A stretch of DNA of 64,000 nucleotides. It comes from Delphinus delphis. Its lineage: Eukaryota; Chordata; Mammalia; Artiodactyla; Delphinidae. Location of the stretch: positions 1,178,001 through 1,242,000 of the forward strand of contig NW_027192671.1 of the NCBI RefSeq assembly GCF_949987515.2, written 5' to 3'. Shown piece by piece: positions 53,697 through 64,000 of this stretch. The notes beneath the pieces are model-generated. The model saw only the letters and a program-made list of their open reading frames with translations. It was not told the DNA's origin and made no database searches. Position 1 is the stretch's first letter. Each line of letters begins with the position of its first letter. The position numbers and the translations under genes were made by a program.

Positions 53697-55276
53697 TTGA
53701 AGTCATATTGCATGGTACCCATTCCACGGGTTTCAACTACCCAGGTTTAAGGTATTCTTCCTTCAGCTAAAACATGCATGTGGGACCTAGAGTATGATCA
53801 ACCATGTGATCGGGAGACGTGTTCAAATATGTCTCAGTTTTCGTACCCTGGTACTCGGGTGCAACATTCCAGACGCTTTACTAACACTCTCCCCACTTGG
53901 AGAGTCATTCCCTTTAACCTCCTGTTTGGCCCAGTTTGCAATTTCTGTGGAAGATGAACAGGAATAGCGAGAACCAATGAGAGACTAGCTGGAGGTGTCT
54001 GGACGGGCAAATTTAACTCTCATTTCCCACCAGGAAGAGGAATTAACCAAAGGCTCAGCGTGCCGTGCCAGAACCAGATTAGGGCCTGAAGACATCCTGC
54101 GGTGTTGCGGCCAGGTCACAAGAAAGCGAGTTGAAGAAAGGAGCTCAGGGGCACTGTAATTCACAAACCTGCAGAGTTATAAATGACAGCTATCGTCCAA
54201 AAATAGACTGAAGTAAGGCTGCCAAGAGGACTTGAAAGCGGGGCAGAATTGCAGGAAACCGATTTCAGGAGGTAGACTGGAATTGCATTGAAAGCATAGG
54301 AAAAGAGGCAGAACGTCCACAATGATGCACTTGGCCAAAAAGGGCGTATGCGTTTTTTCCTGAATATATTCAGGATAAAACGCATACGCCCTTTTTGGCC
54401 AACCAAGCAAGCTTGCAAAGGAAATCTGCACTACAATGAAGTCTCACTTTCCCCCGGTCAAAAGGGCCATCTGAAAAAAGTGTAAAATCCAGAAAGGCAG
54501 GACAGGCCATGGAGAACTGGGTGCCTTGTTATGCTGAAGGGCGGGATGTAAATTGCCAACAAACACTCGGGAGAAGTGTATGGTGTTTCCTGAAACATCT
54601 AAAAAACAAAGCAACAGAGCCTAGGGCACTTCCACTTATGGTCCTATAGCTTAGGGAATTTAAAATCAAAAAGACACAGCCACCCCAAAGTTTCAAACGG
54701 CTCTGTTTACAAGAACCTCGTTTACAGTACAAGTTCAACATCGCAGAAAGTGAAAAATGGATAAAGAAATTGTGGTACTTACGTACAATGCAGTATCACT
54801 CAGCAATGAAATCTATGTCATCAGGCCCTTAGCAGCATAATGAGTGGATTCAGGTACGATGATTCTAACTGAAATAAGTCACACAGAAAAAGAAACATCA
54901 TAAGATATCACTAATACACGGAATGTAAACTTGGCTACACAGGAACTGAATTACAGAACAGAACAGGGTCTCAAATTTAGAAAACCAACTTATGCTTGCT
55001 TAAGGGGAAAGGTGAGTTGGGGTGCTGCATAAAACCAGAGATTGAAATGAGCACAGATAAAGTTCCTTAAGCCAAATATGGAATAGACAAGAGCTACTCC
55101 TTGCTCAACGAAATGGACTCAACACCGCATATTAAACGCCTAAGAATGTACCTGACTAGTAAGTATCTTAAAACCTATGGATTGCTATGTCTCCGAAACA
55201 GAATCAAGCATGTGTACAGGGGCATAAATGCAGCAGTGATAGGATTGGAGAGGTTCGGTGAGCAAATGAAGACCCT
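53697..55276 (+). repeat. Satellite monomer 35, palindrome broken
   Basis: Head C (GTGGGACCTAGAG). Palindrome 54331-54402 has one right-arm change (CAGGATAAAACG), shared with monomers 37 and 38. L1 remnant about 54414-55209 with TTTCAAACGG. Tail x. Confidence 0.95.
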
Positions 55277-56850
55277 TTGAAGTCATATTGCATGGTACCC
55301 ATTCCACGGGTTTCAACTACCCAGGTTTTAGGTATTCTTCCTTCAGCTAAAACATGCATGTGGAACCCAAGTATGATCAACCATGTGAACGGGAGACGTG
55401 TTCAAATATGTCTCAGTTTTCGTACCCTGGTACTCGGGTGCAACATTCCAGACACTTTACTAACACTCTCCCCACTTGGAAAGTCAGCGCCTTTAACCTC
55501 CTGTTTGTCCCAGTTTGCAATTTCTGCGGAAGATGAACAGGAATAGCGAGAACCAATGAGAGGCTAGCTGGAGGTGTCTGGACGGGCAAATTTAACTCTC
55601 ATTTCCCACCAGGAAGAGGAAATAACCAAAGGCTCAGCGTGCCGTGCCGGAACCACATTAGGGCCTGAAGCCATCCTGCGGTGTTGCGGCCAGCTCAAAA
55701 GAAAGCGAGTTGAAGAAAGGAGCTCAGGGGCACTGTAATTCACAAACCTGCAGAGTTATAAATGACAGCTATCGTCCAAAACTAGACTGAAGTAAGGCTG
55801 CCAAGAGGACTTGAAAGAGGGGCAGAATTGCAGGAAACCGATTTCAGGAGGTAGACTGGAATTGCATTGAAAGCATAGGAAAAGAGGCAGAACGTCCACA
55901 ATGATGCACTTGGCCAAAAAGGGCGTATGCGTTTTTTCCTGAATATATTCAGGAAAAAACGCATACGCCCTTTTTGGCCAACCAAGCAAGCTTGCAAAGG
56001 AAATCTGCACTACAATGAAGTCTCACTTCCCCCCGGTCAAAAGGGCCATCTGAAAAAAGTGTAAAATCCAGAAAGGCAGGACAGGCCATGGAGAACTGGG
56101 AGCCTTGTTATGCTGAAGGGCGGGATGTAAATTGCCAACAAACACTCGGGAGAAGTGTATGGTGTTTCCTGAAACATCTAAAAAACAAAGCAACAGAGCC
56201 TAGGGCACTTCCACTTATGGTCCTATAGCTTAGGGAATTTAAAATCAAAAAGACACAGCCACCCCAAAGTTTCGAACGGCTCTGTTTACAAGAACCTCGT
56301 TTACAGTAGAAGTTCAACATCGCAGAAATTGAAAAATGGATAAAGAACTTGTGGTACTTACGTACAATGCAGTATCACTCAGCAATGAAATCTATGTCAT
56401 CAGGCCCGTAGCAGCATAATGAGTGGATTCAGGTACGATGATTCTAACTGAAATAAGTCACACAGAAAAAGAAACATCATAAGATATCACTAATACACGG
56501 AATGTAGGCTACACAGGAACTGAATTACAGAACAGAACAGGGTCTCAAATTTAGAAAACCAACTTATGCTTGCTTAAGGGTAAAGGTGAGTTGGGGTGCT
56601 GCATAAAACCAGAGATTGAAATGAGCACAGATAAAGTTCCTTAAGCCAAATATGGAATAGACAAGAGCTACTCCTTGCTCAACGAAATGGACTCAACACC
56701 GCATATTAAATGCCTAAGAATGTACCTGACTAGTAAGTATCTTAAAACCTATGGATTGCTATGTCTCCGAAAGAGAATCAAGCATGTGTACAGGGGCATA
56801 AACGCAGCAGTGATAGGATTGGAGAGGTTCGGTGAGCAAATGAAGACCCT
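55277..56850 (+). repeat. Satellite monomer 36, 5-bp deletion
   Basis: Shortest complete copy, 1,574 bp, because five bases are missing at AATGTAGGCTACAC near 56505. Head A with CGTACCC. Palindrome 55910-55981 perfect. L1 remnant about 55993-56783. Tail x. Confidence 0.95.
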
Positions 56851-58430
56851 TTGAAGTCATATTGCATGGTACCCATTCCACGGGTTTCAACTACCCAGGT
56901 TTAAGGTATTCTTCCTTCAGCTAAAACATGCATGTGGAACCTAGAGTATGATCAACCATGTCATCGGGAGACGTGTTCAAATATGTCTCAGTTTTCGTAC
57001 CCTGGTACTCGGGTGCAACATTCCAGACGCTTTACTAACACTCTCCCGACTTGGAGAGTCAGTCCCTTTAACCTCCTGTTTGGCCCAGTTTGCAATTTCT
57101 GTGGAAGATGAACAGGAATAGCGAGAACCAATGAGAGACTAGCTGGAGGTGTCTGGATGGGCAAATTTAACTCTCATTTCCCACCAGGAAGAGGAATTAA
57201 CCAAAGGCTCAGCGTGCCGTGCCAGAACCAGATTAGGGCCTGAAGACATCCTGCGGTGTTGCGGCCAGGTCACAAGAAAGCAAGTTGAAGAAAGGAGCTC
57301 AGGGGCACTGTAATTCACAAACCTGCAGAGTTATAAATGACAGCTATCGTCCAAAAATAGACTGAAGTAAGGCTGCCAAGAGGACTTGAAAGCGGGGCAG
57401 AATTGCAGGAAACCGATTTCAGGAGGTAGACTGGAATTGCATTGAAAGCATAGGAAAAGAGGCAGAACGTCCACAATGATGCACTTGGCCAAAAAGGGCG
57501 TATGCGTTTTTTCCTGAATATATTCAGGATAAAACGCATACGCCCTTTTTGGCCAACCAAGCAAGCTTGCAAAGGAAATCTGCACTACAATGAAGTCTCA
57601 CTTCCCCCCGGTCAAAAGGGCCATCTGAAAAAAGTGTAAAATCCAGAAAGGCAGGACAGGCCATGGAGAACTGGGAGCCTTGTTATGCTGAAGGGCGGGA
57701 TGTAAATTGCCAACAAACACTCGGGAGAAGTGTATGGTGTTTCCTGAAACATCTAAAAAACAAAGCAACAGAGCCTAGGGCACTTCCACTTATGGTCCTA
57801 TAGCTTAGGGAATTTAAAATCAAAAAGACACAGCCACCCCAAAGTTTCAAACGGCTCTGTTTACAAGAACCTCGTTTACAGTACAAGTTCAACATCGCAG
57901 AAAGTGAAAAATGGATAAAGAAATTGTGGTACTTACGTACAATGCAGTATCACTCAGCAATGAAATCTATGTCATCAGGCTCTTAGCAGCATAATGAGTG
58001 GATTCAGGTACGATGATTCTAACTGAAATAAGTCACACAGAAAAAGAAACATCATAAGATATCACTAATACACGGAATGTAAACTTGGCTACACAGGAAC
58101 TGAATTACAGAACAGAACAGGGTCTCAAATTTAGAAAACCAACTTATGCTTGCTTAAGGGTAAAGGTGAGTTGGGGTGCTGCATAAAACCAGAGATTGAA
58201 ATGAGCACAGATAAAGTTCCTTAAGCCAAATATGGAATAGACAAGAGCTACTCCTTGCTCAACGAAATGGACTCAACACCGCATATTAAATGCCTAAGAA
58301 TGTACCTGACTAGTAAGTATCTTAAAACCTATGGATTGCTATGTCTCCGAAAGAGAATCAAGCATGTGTACAGGGGCATAAACGCAGCAGTGATAGGATT
58401 GGAGAGGTTCGGTGAGCAAATGAAGACCCT
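56851..58430 (+). repeat. Satellite monomer 37, palindrome broken
   Basis: Head C with GTCATCGGG. Palindrome 57485-57556 has the CAGGATAAAACG change. L1 remnant about 57568-58363, very like that of monomer 35. Tail x. Confidence 0.95.
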
Positions 58431-60010
58431 TTGAAGTCATATTGCATGGTACCCATTCCACGGGTTTCAACTACCCAGGTTTAAGGTATTCTTCCTTCAG
58501 CTAAAACATGCATGTGGAACCTAGAGTATGATCAACCATGTCATCGGGAGACGTGTTCAAATATGTCTCAGTTTTCGTACCCTGGTACTCGGGTGCAACA
58601 TTCCAGACGCTTTACTAACACTCTCCCCACTTGGAGAGTCAGTCCCTTTAACCTCCTGTTTGGCCCAGTTTGCAATTTCTGTGGAAGATGAACAGGAATA
58701 GCGAGAACCAATGAGAGACTAGCTGGAGGTGTCTGGATGGGCAAATTTAACTCTCATTTCCCACCAGGAAGAGGAATTAACCAAAGGCTCAGCGTGCCGT
58801 GCCAGAACCAGATTAGGGCCTGAAGACATCCTGCGGTGTTGCGGCCAGGTCACAAGAAAGCGAGTTGAAGAAAGGAGCTCAGGGGCACTGTAATTCACAA
58901 ACCTGCAGAGTTATAAATGACAGCTATCGTCCAAAAATAGACTGAAGTAAGGCTGCCAAGAGGACTTGAAAGCGGGGCAGAATTGCAGGAAACCGATTTC
59001 AGGAGGTAGACTGGAATTGCATTGAAAGCATAGGAAAAGAGGCAGAATGTCCACAATGATGCACTTGGCCAAAAAGGGCGTATGCGTTTTTTCCTGAATA
59101 TATTCAGGATAAAACGCATACGCCCTTTTTGGCCAACCAAGCAAGCTTGCAAAGGAAATCTGCACTACAATGAAGTCTCACTTCCCCCCGGTCAAAAGGG
59201 CCATCTGAAAAAAGTGTAAAATCCAGAAAGGCAGGACAGGCCATGGAGAACTGGGAGCCTTGTTATGCTGAAGGGCGGGATGTAAATTGCCAACAAACAC
59301 TCGGGAGAAGTGTATGGTGTTTCCTGAAACATCTAAAAAACAAAGCAACAGAGCCTAGGGCACTGCCACTTATGGTCCTATAGCTTAGGGAAATTAAAAT
59401 CAAAAAGACACAGCCACCCCAAAGTTTGGAACGGCTCTGTTTACAAGAACCTCGTTTACAGTACAAGTTCAACATCGCAGAAATTGAAAAATGGATAAAG
59501 AAGTTGTGGTATTTACTTACAAAGCAATATCACTCAGCAATGAAATCTGTGTCATCAGGCCCTTAGCAGCACAATGAGTGGATTCAGGTATGATGATTCT
59601 AACTGAAATAAGTCACACAGAAAAAGAAACATCATAAGATATCAGTAATACACGGAATGTAAACTTGGCTACACAGGAACTGAATTACAGAACAGAACAG
59701 GGTCTCAAATTTAGAAAACCAACTTATGCTTGCTTAAGGGGAAAGGTGAGTTGGGGTGCTGCATAAAACCAGAGATTGAAATGAGCACAGATAAAGTTCC
59801 TTAAGCCAAATATGGAATAGACAAGAGCTACTCCTTGCTCAACGAAATGGACTCAACACCGCATATTAAACGCCTAAGAATGTACCTGACTAGTAAGTAT
59901 CTTAAAACCTATGGATTGCTATGTCTCCGAAAGAGAATCAAGCATGTGTACAGGGGCATAAACGCAGCAGTGATAGGATTGGAGAGGTTCGGTGAGCAAA
60001 TGAAGACCCT
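58431..60010 (+). repeat. Satellite monomer 38, palindrome broken
   Basis: Head C with GTCATCGGG, almost the same as monomer 37 up to the palindrome 59065-59136 (CAGGATAAAACG). The L1 remnant (about 59148-59943) then carries y-type tail sites, so the two adjacent copies part company after the core. Confidence 0.95.
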
Positions 60011-61589
60011 TTGAAGTCATATTGCATGGTACCCATTCCACGGGTTTCAACTACCCAGGTTTTAGGTATTCTTCCTTCAGCTAAAACATGCATGTGGAAC
60101 CCAAGTATGATCAACCATGTGAACGGGAGACGTGTTCAAATATGTCTCAGTTTTCCTCCCCTGGTACTCGGGTGCAACATTCCAGACGCTTTACTAACAC
60201 TCTCCCCACTTGGAAAGTCAGCGCCTTTAACCTCCTGTTTGTCCCAGTTTGCAATTTCTGCGGAAGATGAACAGGAATAGCGAGAACCAATGAGAGGCTA
60301 GCTGGAGGTGTCTGGACGGGCAAATTTAACTCTCATTTCCCACCAGGAAGAGGAAATAACCAAAGGCTCAGCGTGCCGTGCCGGAACCAGATTAGGGCCT
60401 GAAGCCATCCTGCGGTGTTGCGGCCAGCTCAAAAGAAAGCGAGTTGAAGAAAGGAGCTCAGGGACACTGTAATTCACAAACCTGCAGAGTTATAAATGAC
60501 AGCTATCGTCCAAAAATAGACTGAAGTAAGGCTGCCAAGAGGACTTGAAAGCGGGGCAGAATTGCAGGAAACCGATTTCAGGAGGTAGACTGGAATTGCA
60601 TTGAAAGCATAGGAAAAGAGGCAGAACGTCCACAATGATGCACTTGGCCAAAAAGGGCGTATGCCTTTTTTCCTGAATATATTCAGGAAAAAACGCATAC
60701 GCCCTTTTTGGCCAACCAAGCAAGCTTGCAAAGGAAATCTGCACTACAATGAAGTCTCACTTCCCCCCGGTCAAAAGGGCCATCTGAAAAAAGTGTAAAA
60801 TCCAGAAAGGCAGGACAGGCCATGGAGAACTGGGAGCCTTGTTATGCTGAAGGGCGGGATGTAAATTGCCAACAAACACTCGGGAGAAGTGTATGGTGTT
60901 TCCTGAAACATCTAAAAAACAAAGCAACAGAGCCTAGGGCACTTCCACTTATGGTCCTATAGCTTAGGGAATTTAAAATCAAAAAGACACAGCCACCCCA
61001 AAGTTTCGAACGGCTCTGTTTACAAGAACCTCGTTTACAGTAGAAGTTCAACATCGCAGAAAGTGAAAAATGGATAAAGAACTTGTGGTACTTACGTACA
61101 ATTCAGTATCACTCAGCAATGAAATCTATGTCATCAGGCCCGTAGCAGCATAATGAGTGGATTCAGGTACGATGATTCTAACTGAAATAAGTCACACAGA
61201 AAAAGAAACATCATAAGATATCACTAATACACGGAATGGAAACTTGGCTACACAGGAACTGAATTACAGAACAGAACAGGGTCTCAAATTTAGAAAACCA
61301 ACTTATGCTTGCTTAAGGGTAAAGGTGAGTTGGGGTGCTGCATAAAACCAGAGATTGAAATGAGCACAGATAAAGTTCCTTAAGCCAAATATGGAATAGA
61401 CAAGAGCTACTCCTTGCTCAACGAAATGGACTCAACACCGCATATTAAACGCCTAAGAATGTACCTGACTAGTAAGTATCTTAAAACCTATGGATTGCTA
61501 TGTCTCCGAAAGAGAATCAAGCATGTGTACAGGGGCATAAACGCAGCAGTGATAGGATTGGAGAGGTTCGGTGAGCAAATGAAGACCCT
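60011..61589 (+). repeat. Satellite monomer 39, palindrome broken
   Basis: Head A with CCTCCCC. Palindrome 60644-60715 has one left-arm change (TATGCCTTTTTTCC). L1 remnant about 60727-61522 with CAGTAGAAG. Tail x. Confidence 0.95.
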
Positions 61590-63169
61590 TTGAAGTCATA
61601 TTGCATGGTACCCATTCCACGGGTTTCAACTACCCAGGTTTAAGGTATTCTTCCTTCAGCTAAAACATGCATGTGGAACCTAGAGTATGATCAACCATGT
61701 GATCGGGAGACGTGTTCAAATATGTCTCAGTTTTCGTACCCTGGTACTCGGGTGCAACATTCCAGACGCTTTACTAACACTCTCTCCACTTGGAGAGTCA
61801 GTCCCTTTAACCTCCTGTTTGGCCCAGTTTGCAATTTCTGTGGAAGATGAACAGGAATAGCGAGAACCAATGAGAGACTAGCTGGAGGTGTCTGGATGGG
61901 CAAATTTAACTCTCATTTCCCACCAGGAAGAGGAATTAACCTAAGGCTCAGTGTGCCGTGCCAGAACCAGATTAGGGCCTGAAGACATCCTGCGGTGTTG
62001 CGGCCAGGTCACAAGAAAGCGAGTTGAAGAAAGGAGCTCAGGGGCACTGTAATTCACAAACCTGCAGAGTTATAAATGACAGCTATCGTCCAAAAATAGA
62101 CTGAAGTAAGGCTGCCAAGAGGACTTGAAAGCGGGGCAGAATTGCAGGAAACCGATTTCAGGAGGTAGACTGGAATTGCATTGAAAGCATAGGAAAAGAG
62201 GCAGAACGTCCACAATGATGCACTTGGCCAAAAAGGGCGTATGCGTTTTTTCCTGAATATATTCAGGAAAAAACGCATACGCCCTTTTTGGCCAACCAAG
62301 CAAGCTTGCAAAGGAAATCTGCACTACAATGAAGTCTCACTTCCCCCCGGTCAAAAGGGCCATCTGAAAAAAGTGTAAAATCCAGAAAGGCAGGACAGGC
62401 CATGGAGAACTGGGAGCCTTGTTATGCTGAAGGGCGGGATGTAAATTGCCAACAACCACTCGGGAGAAGTGTATGGTGTTTCCTGAAACATCTAAAAAAC
62501 AAAGCAACAGAGCCTAGGGCACTTCCACTTATGGTCCTATAGCTTAGGGAATTTAAAATCAAAAAGACACAGCCACCCCAAAGTTTAGAACGGCTCTGTT
62601 TACAAGAACCTCGTTTACAGTACAAGTTCAACATCGCAGAAAGTGAAAAATGGATAAAAAAGTTGTGGTATTTACTTACAAAGCAATATCACTCAGCAAT
62701 GAAATCTGTGTCATCAGGACCTTAGCAGCACAATGAGTGGATTCAGGTATGATGATTCTAACTGAAATAAGTCACACAGAAAAAGAAACATCATAAGATA
62801 TCAGTAATACACGGAATGGAAACTTGGCTACACAGGAACTGAATTACAGAACAGAACAGGGTCTCAAATTTAGAAAACCAACTTATGCTTGCTTAAGGGG
62901 AAAGGTGAGTTGGGGTGCTGCATAAAACCAGAGATTGAAATGAGCACAGATAAAGTTCCTTAAGCCAAATATGGAATAGACAAGAGCTACTCCTTGCTCA
63001 ACGAAATGGACTCAACACCGCATATTAAACGCCTAAGAATGTACCTGACTAGTAAGTATCTTAAAACCTATGGATTGCTATGTCTCCGAAACAGAATCAA
63101 GCATGTGTACAGGGGCATAAACGCAGCAGTGATAGGATTGGAGAGGTTGGGTGAGCAAATGAAGACCCT
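61590..63169 (+). repeat. Satellite monomer 40
   Basis: Head C. Palindrome 62224-62295 perfect. L1 remnant about 62307-63102. Tail y. Ends GGTTGGGTGAGC. Confidence 0.95.
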
Positions 63170-64000
63170 TTGAAGTCATATTGCATGGTACCCATTCCAC
63201 GGGTTTCAACGACCCAGGTTTTAGGTATTCTTCCTTCAGCTAAAACATGCATGTGGAACCCAAGTATGATCAACCATGTGAACGGGAGACGTGTTCAAAT
63301 ATGTCTCAGTTTTCCTCCCCTGGTACTCGGGTGCAACATTCCAGACGCTTTACTAACACTCTCCCCACTTGAAAAGTCAGCGCCTTTAACCTCCTGTTTG
63401 GCCCAGTTTGCAATTTCTGCGGAAGATGAACAGGAATAGCGAGAACCAATGAGAGGCTAGCTGTAGGTGTCTGGACGGGCAAATTTAACTCTCATTTCCC
63501 ACCAGGAAGAGGAAATAACCAAAGGCTCAGCGTGCCGTGCCGGAACCAGATTAGGGCCTGAAGCCATCCTGCGGTGTTGCGGCCAGCTCAAAAGAAAGCG
63601 AGTTGAAGAAAGGAGCTCAGGGGCACTGTAATTCACAAACCTGCAGAGTTATAAATGACAGCTATCGTCCAAAAATAGACTGAAGTAAGGCTGCCAAGAG
63701 GACTTGAAAGCGGGGCAGAATTGCAGGAAACCGATTTCAGGAGGTAGACTGGAATTGCATTGCAAGCATAGGAAAAGAGGCAGAACGTCCACAATGATGC
63801 ACTTGGCCAAAAAGGGCGTATGCGTTTTTTCCTGAATATATTCAGGAAAAAAGGCATACGCCCTTTTTGGCCAACCAAGCAAGCTTGCAAAGGAAATCTG
63901 CACTACAATGAAGTCTCACTTCCCCCCGGTCAAAAGGGCCATCTGAAAAAAGTGTAAAATCCAGAAAGGCAGGACAGGCCATGGAGAACTGGGAGCCTTG
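63170..64000 (+). repeat. Satellite monomer 41, cut by the window edge
   Basis: First 831 bp of a copy. Head A with GAAAAGTCAG, otherwise seen only in monomers 11-14. Palindrome 63803-63874 has one right-arm change (AAGGCAT). The L1 remnant begins about 63886 and runs off the window. Confidence 0.95.

Larger units (their letters stand above)
1..64000 (+). repeat. Tandem satellite array, 1,579-bp unit (probable cetacean common satellite, delphinid form)
   Basis: The whole window is a direct tandem repeat. The anchor TTGAAGTCATATTGCATGG recurs, with rare changes, at 1, 1580, 3159, 4738, 6318, 7897 and so on to 63170. Complete copies are 1,578-1,580 bp except one of 1,574 bp. All copies point the same way and nothing else interrupts them. 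Divergence between copies is low, roughly a few percent by eye, and near zero inside the recent duplications. The exact period matches the 1,579-bp killer whale repeat known to me from the literature, and the L1-derived half fits published descriptions of cetacean satellites; both are recalled, not searched. Such satellites form non-coding heterochromatin. Strand is nominal and follows the sense direction of the L1 remnant. Tandem nature is certain; species assignment is less so. Confidence 0.97.

Noticed and set aside
1..64000. A CRISPR array or prokaryotic repeat system
   Set aside because: Repeats are about 1.58 kb with no spacers, there are no cas-like genes, and the L1 content shows a mammalian genome.

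Overview
This window is one uninterrupted head-to-tail satellite DNA array from a mammal. I see no gene in it. The unit is 1,579-1,580 bp and repeats about 40.5 times: 40 complete monomers plus 831 bp of a 41st. All copies have the same orientation, and no other insertion, inversion or unique sequence breaks the array. Both window edges lie inside the array, so its true size and flanks cannot be seen.

The most likely source is a delphinid cetacean (dolphin or killer whale type), and the array is the cetacean common satellite. Two things support this. First, the period is 1,579 bp. From memory, a 1,579-bp highly repetitive component was described in killer whale (Widegren, Arnason and Akusjarvi, 1985), and other cetaceans carry a longer unit of about 1.75 kb. 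Second, about half of each monomer is a decayed L1 (LINE-1) 3' end, read in sense on the + strand, of the cetartiodactyl style. From memory, Kapitonov, Holmquist and Jurka (1998) reported L1 as the basic unit of cetacean heterochromatin satellites. I ran no search, so the species call is inference.

Monomer layout, using offsets in the first copy: 1-633 is sequence I do not recognise. 634-705 is a perfect 72-bp palindrome with two 36-bp arms and no spacer. 710-719 is a small palindrome holding a HindIII site. About 717-1512 is the L1 remnant (end of ORF2 and start of the 3' UTR). 1513-1579 is unrecognised. The stretch at about 430-740 around the palindrome is nearly invariant in all copies, while the head (about 30-430) and the L1 tail (about 760-1560) carry linked variant sites.

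The copies fall into head types A, B and C (a 1-bp indel and linked changes near offset 95) and tail types x and y (linked changes near offsets 1070-1160). Heads and tails occur in many combinations, so copies are mosaics. Higher-order structure is clear in the middle: a 4-monomer, 6,319-bp unit is present twice (about 22.2-34.96 kb), and I found only three differences by eye. A block of about 3.4 kb near 3.6-7.0 kb recurs 4,738 bp downstream, and a one-monomer duplication lies at about 16.3-19.4 kb. From 41 to 64 kb, A and C heads are interspersed.

Every open frame here is under about 100 codons, recurs with the satellite period, and in most cases starts with TTG or GTG. I treat none as a gene. 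I did not find a convincing undescribed gene system. The points worth a second look are the palindrome, its invariant surroundings, and the exchange patterns.
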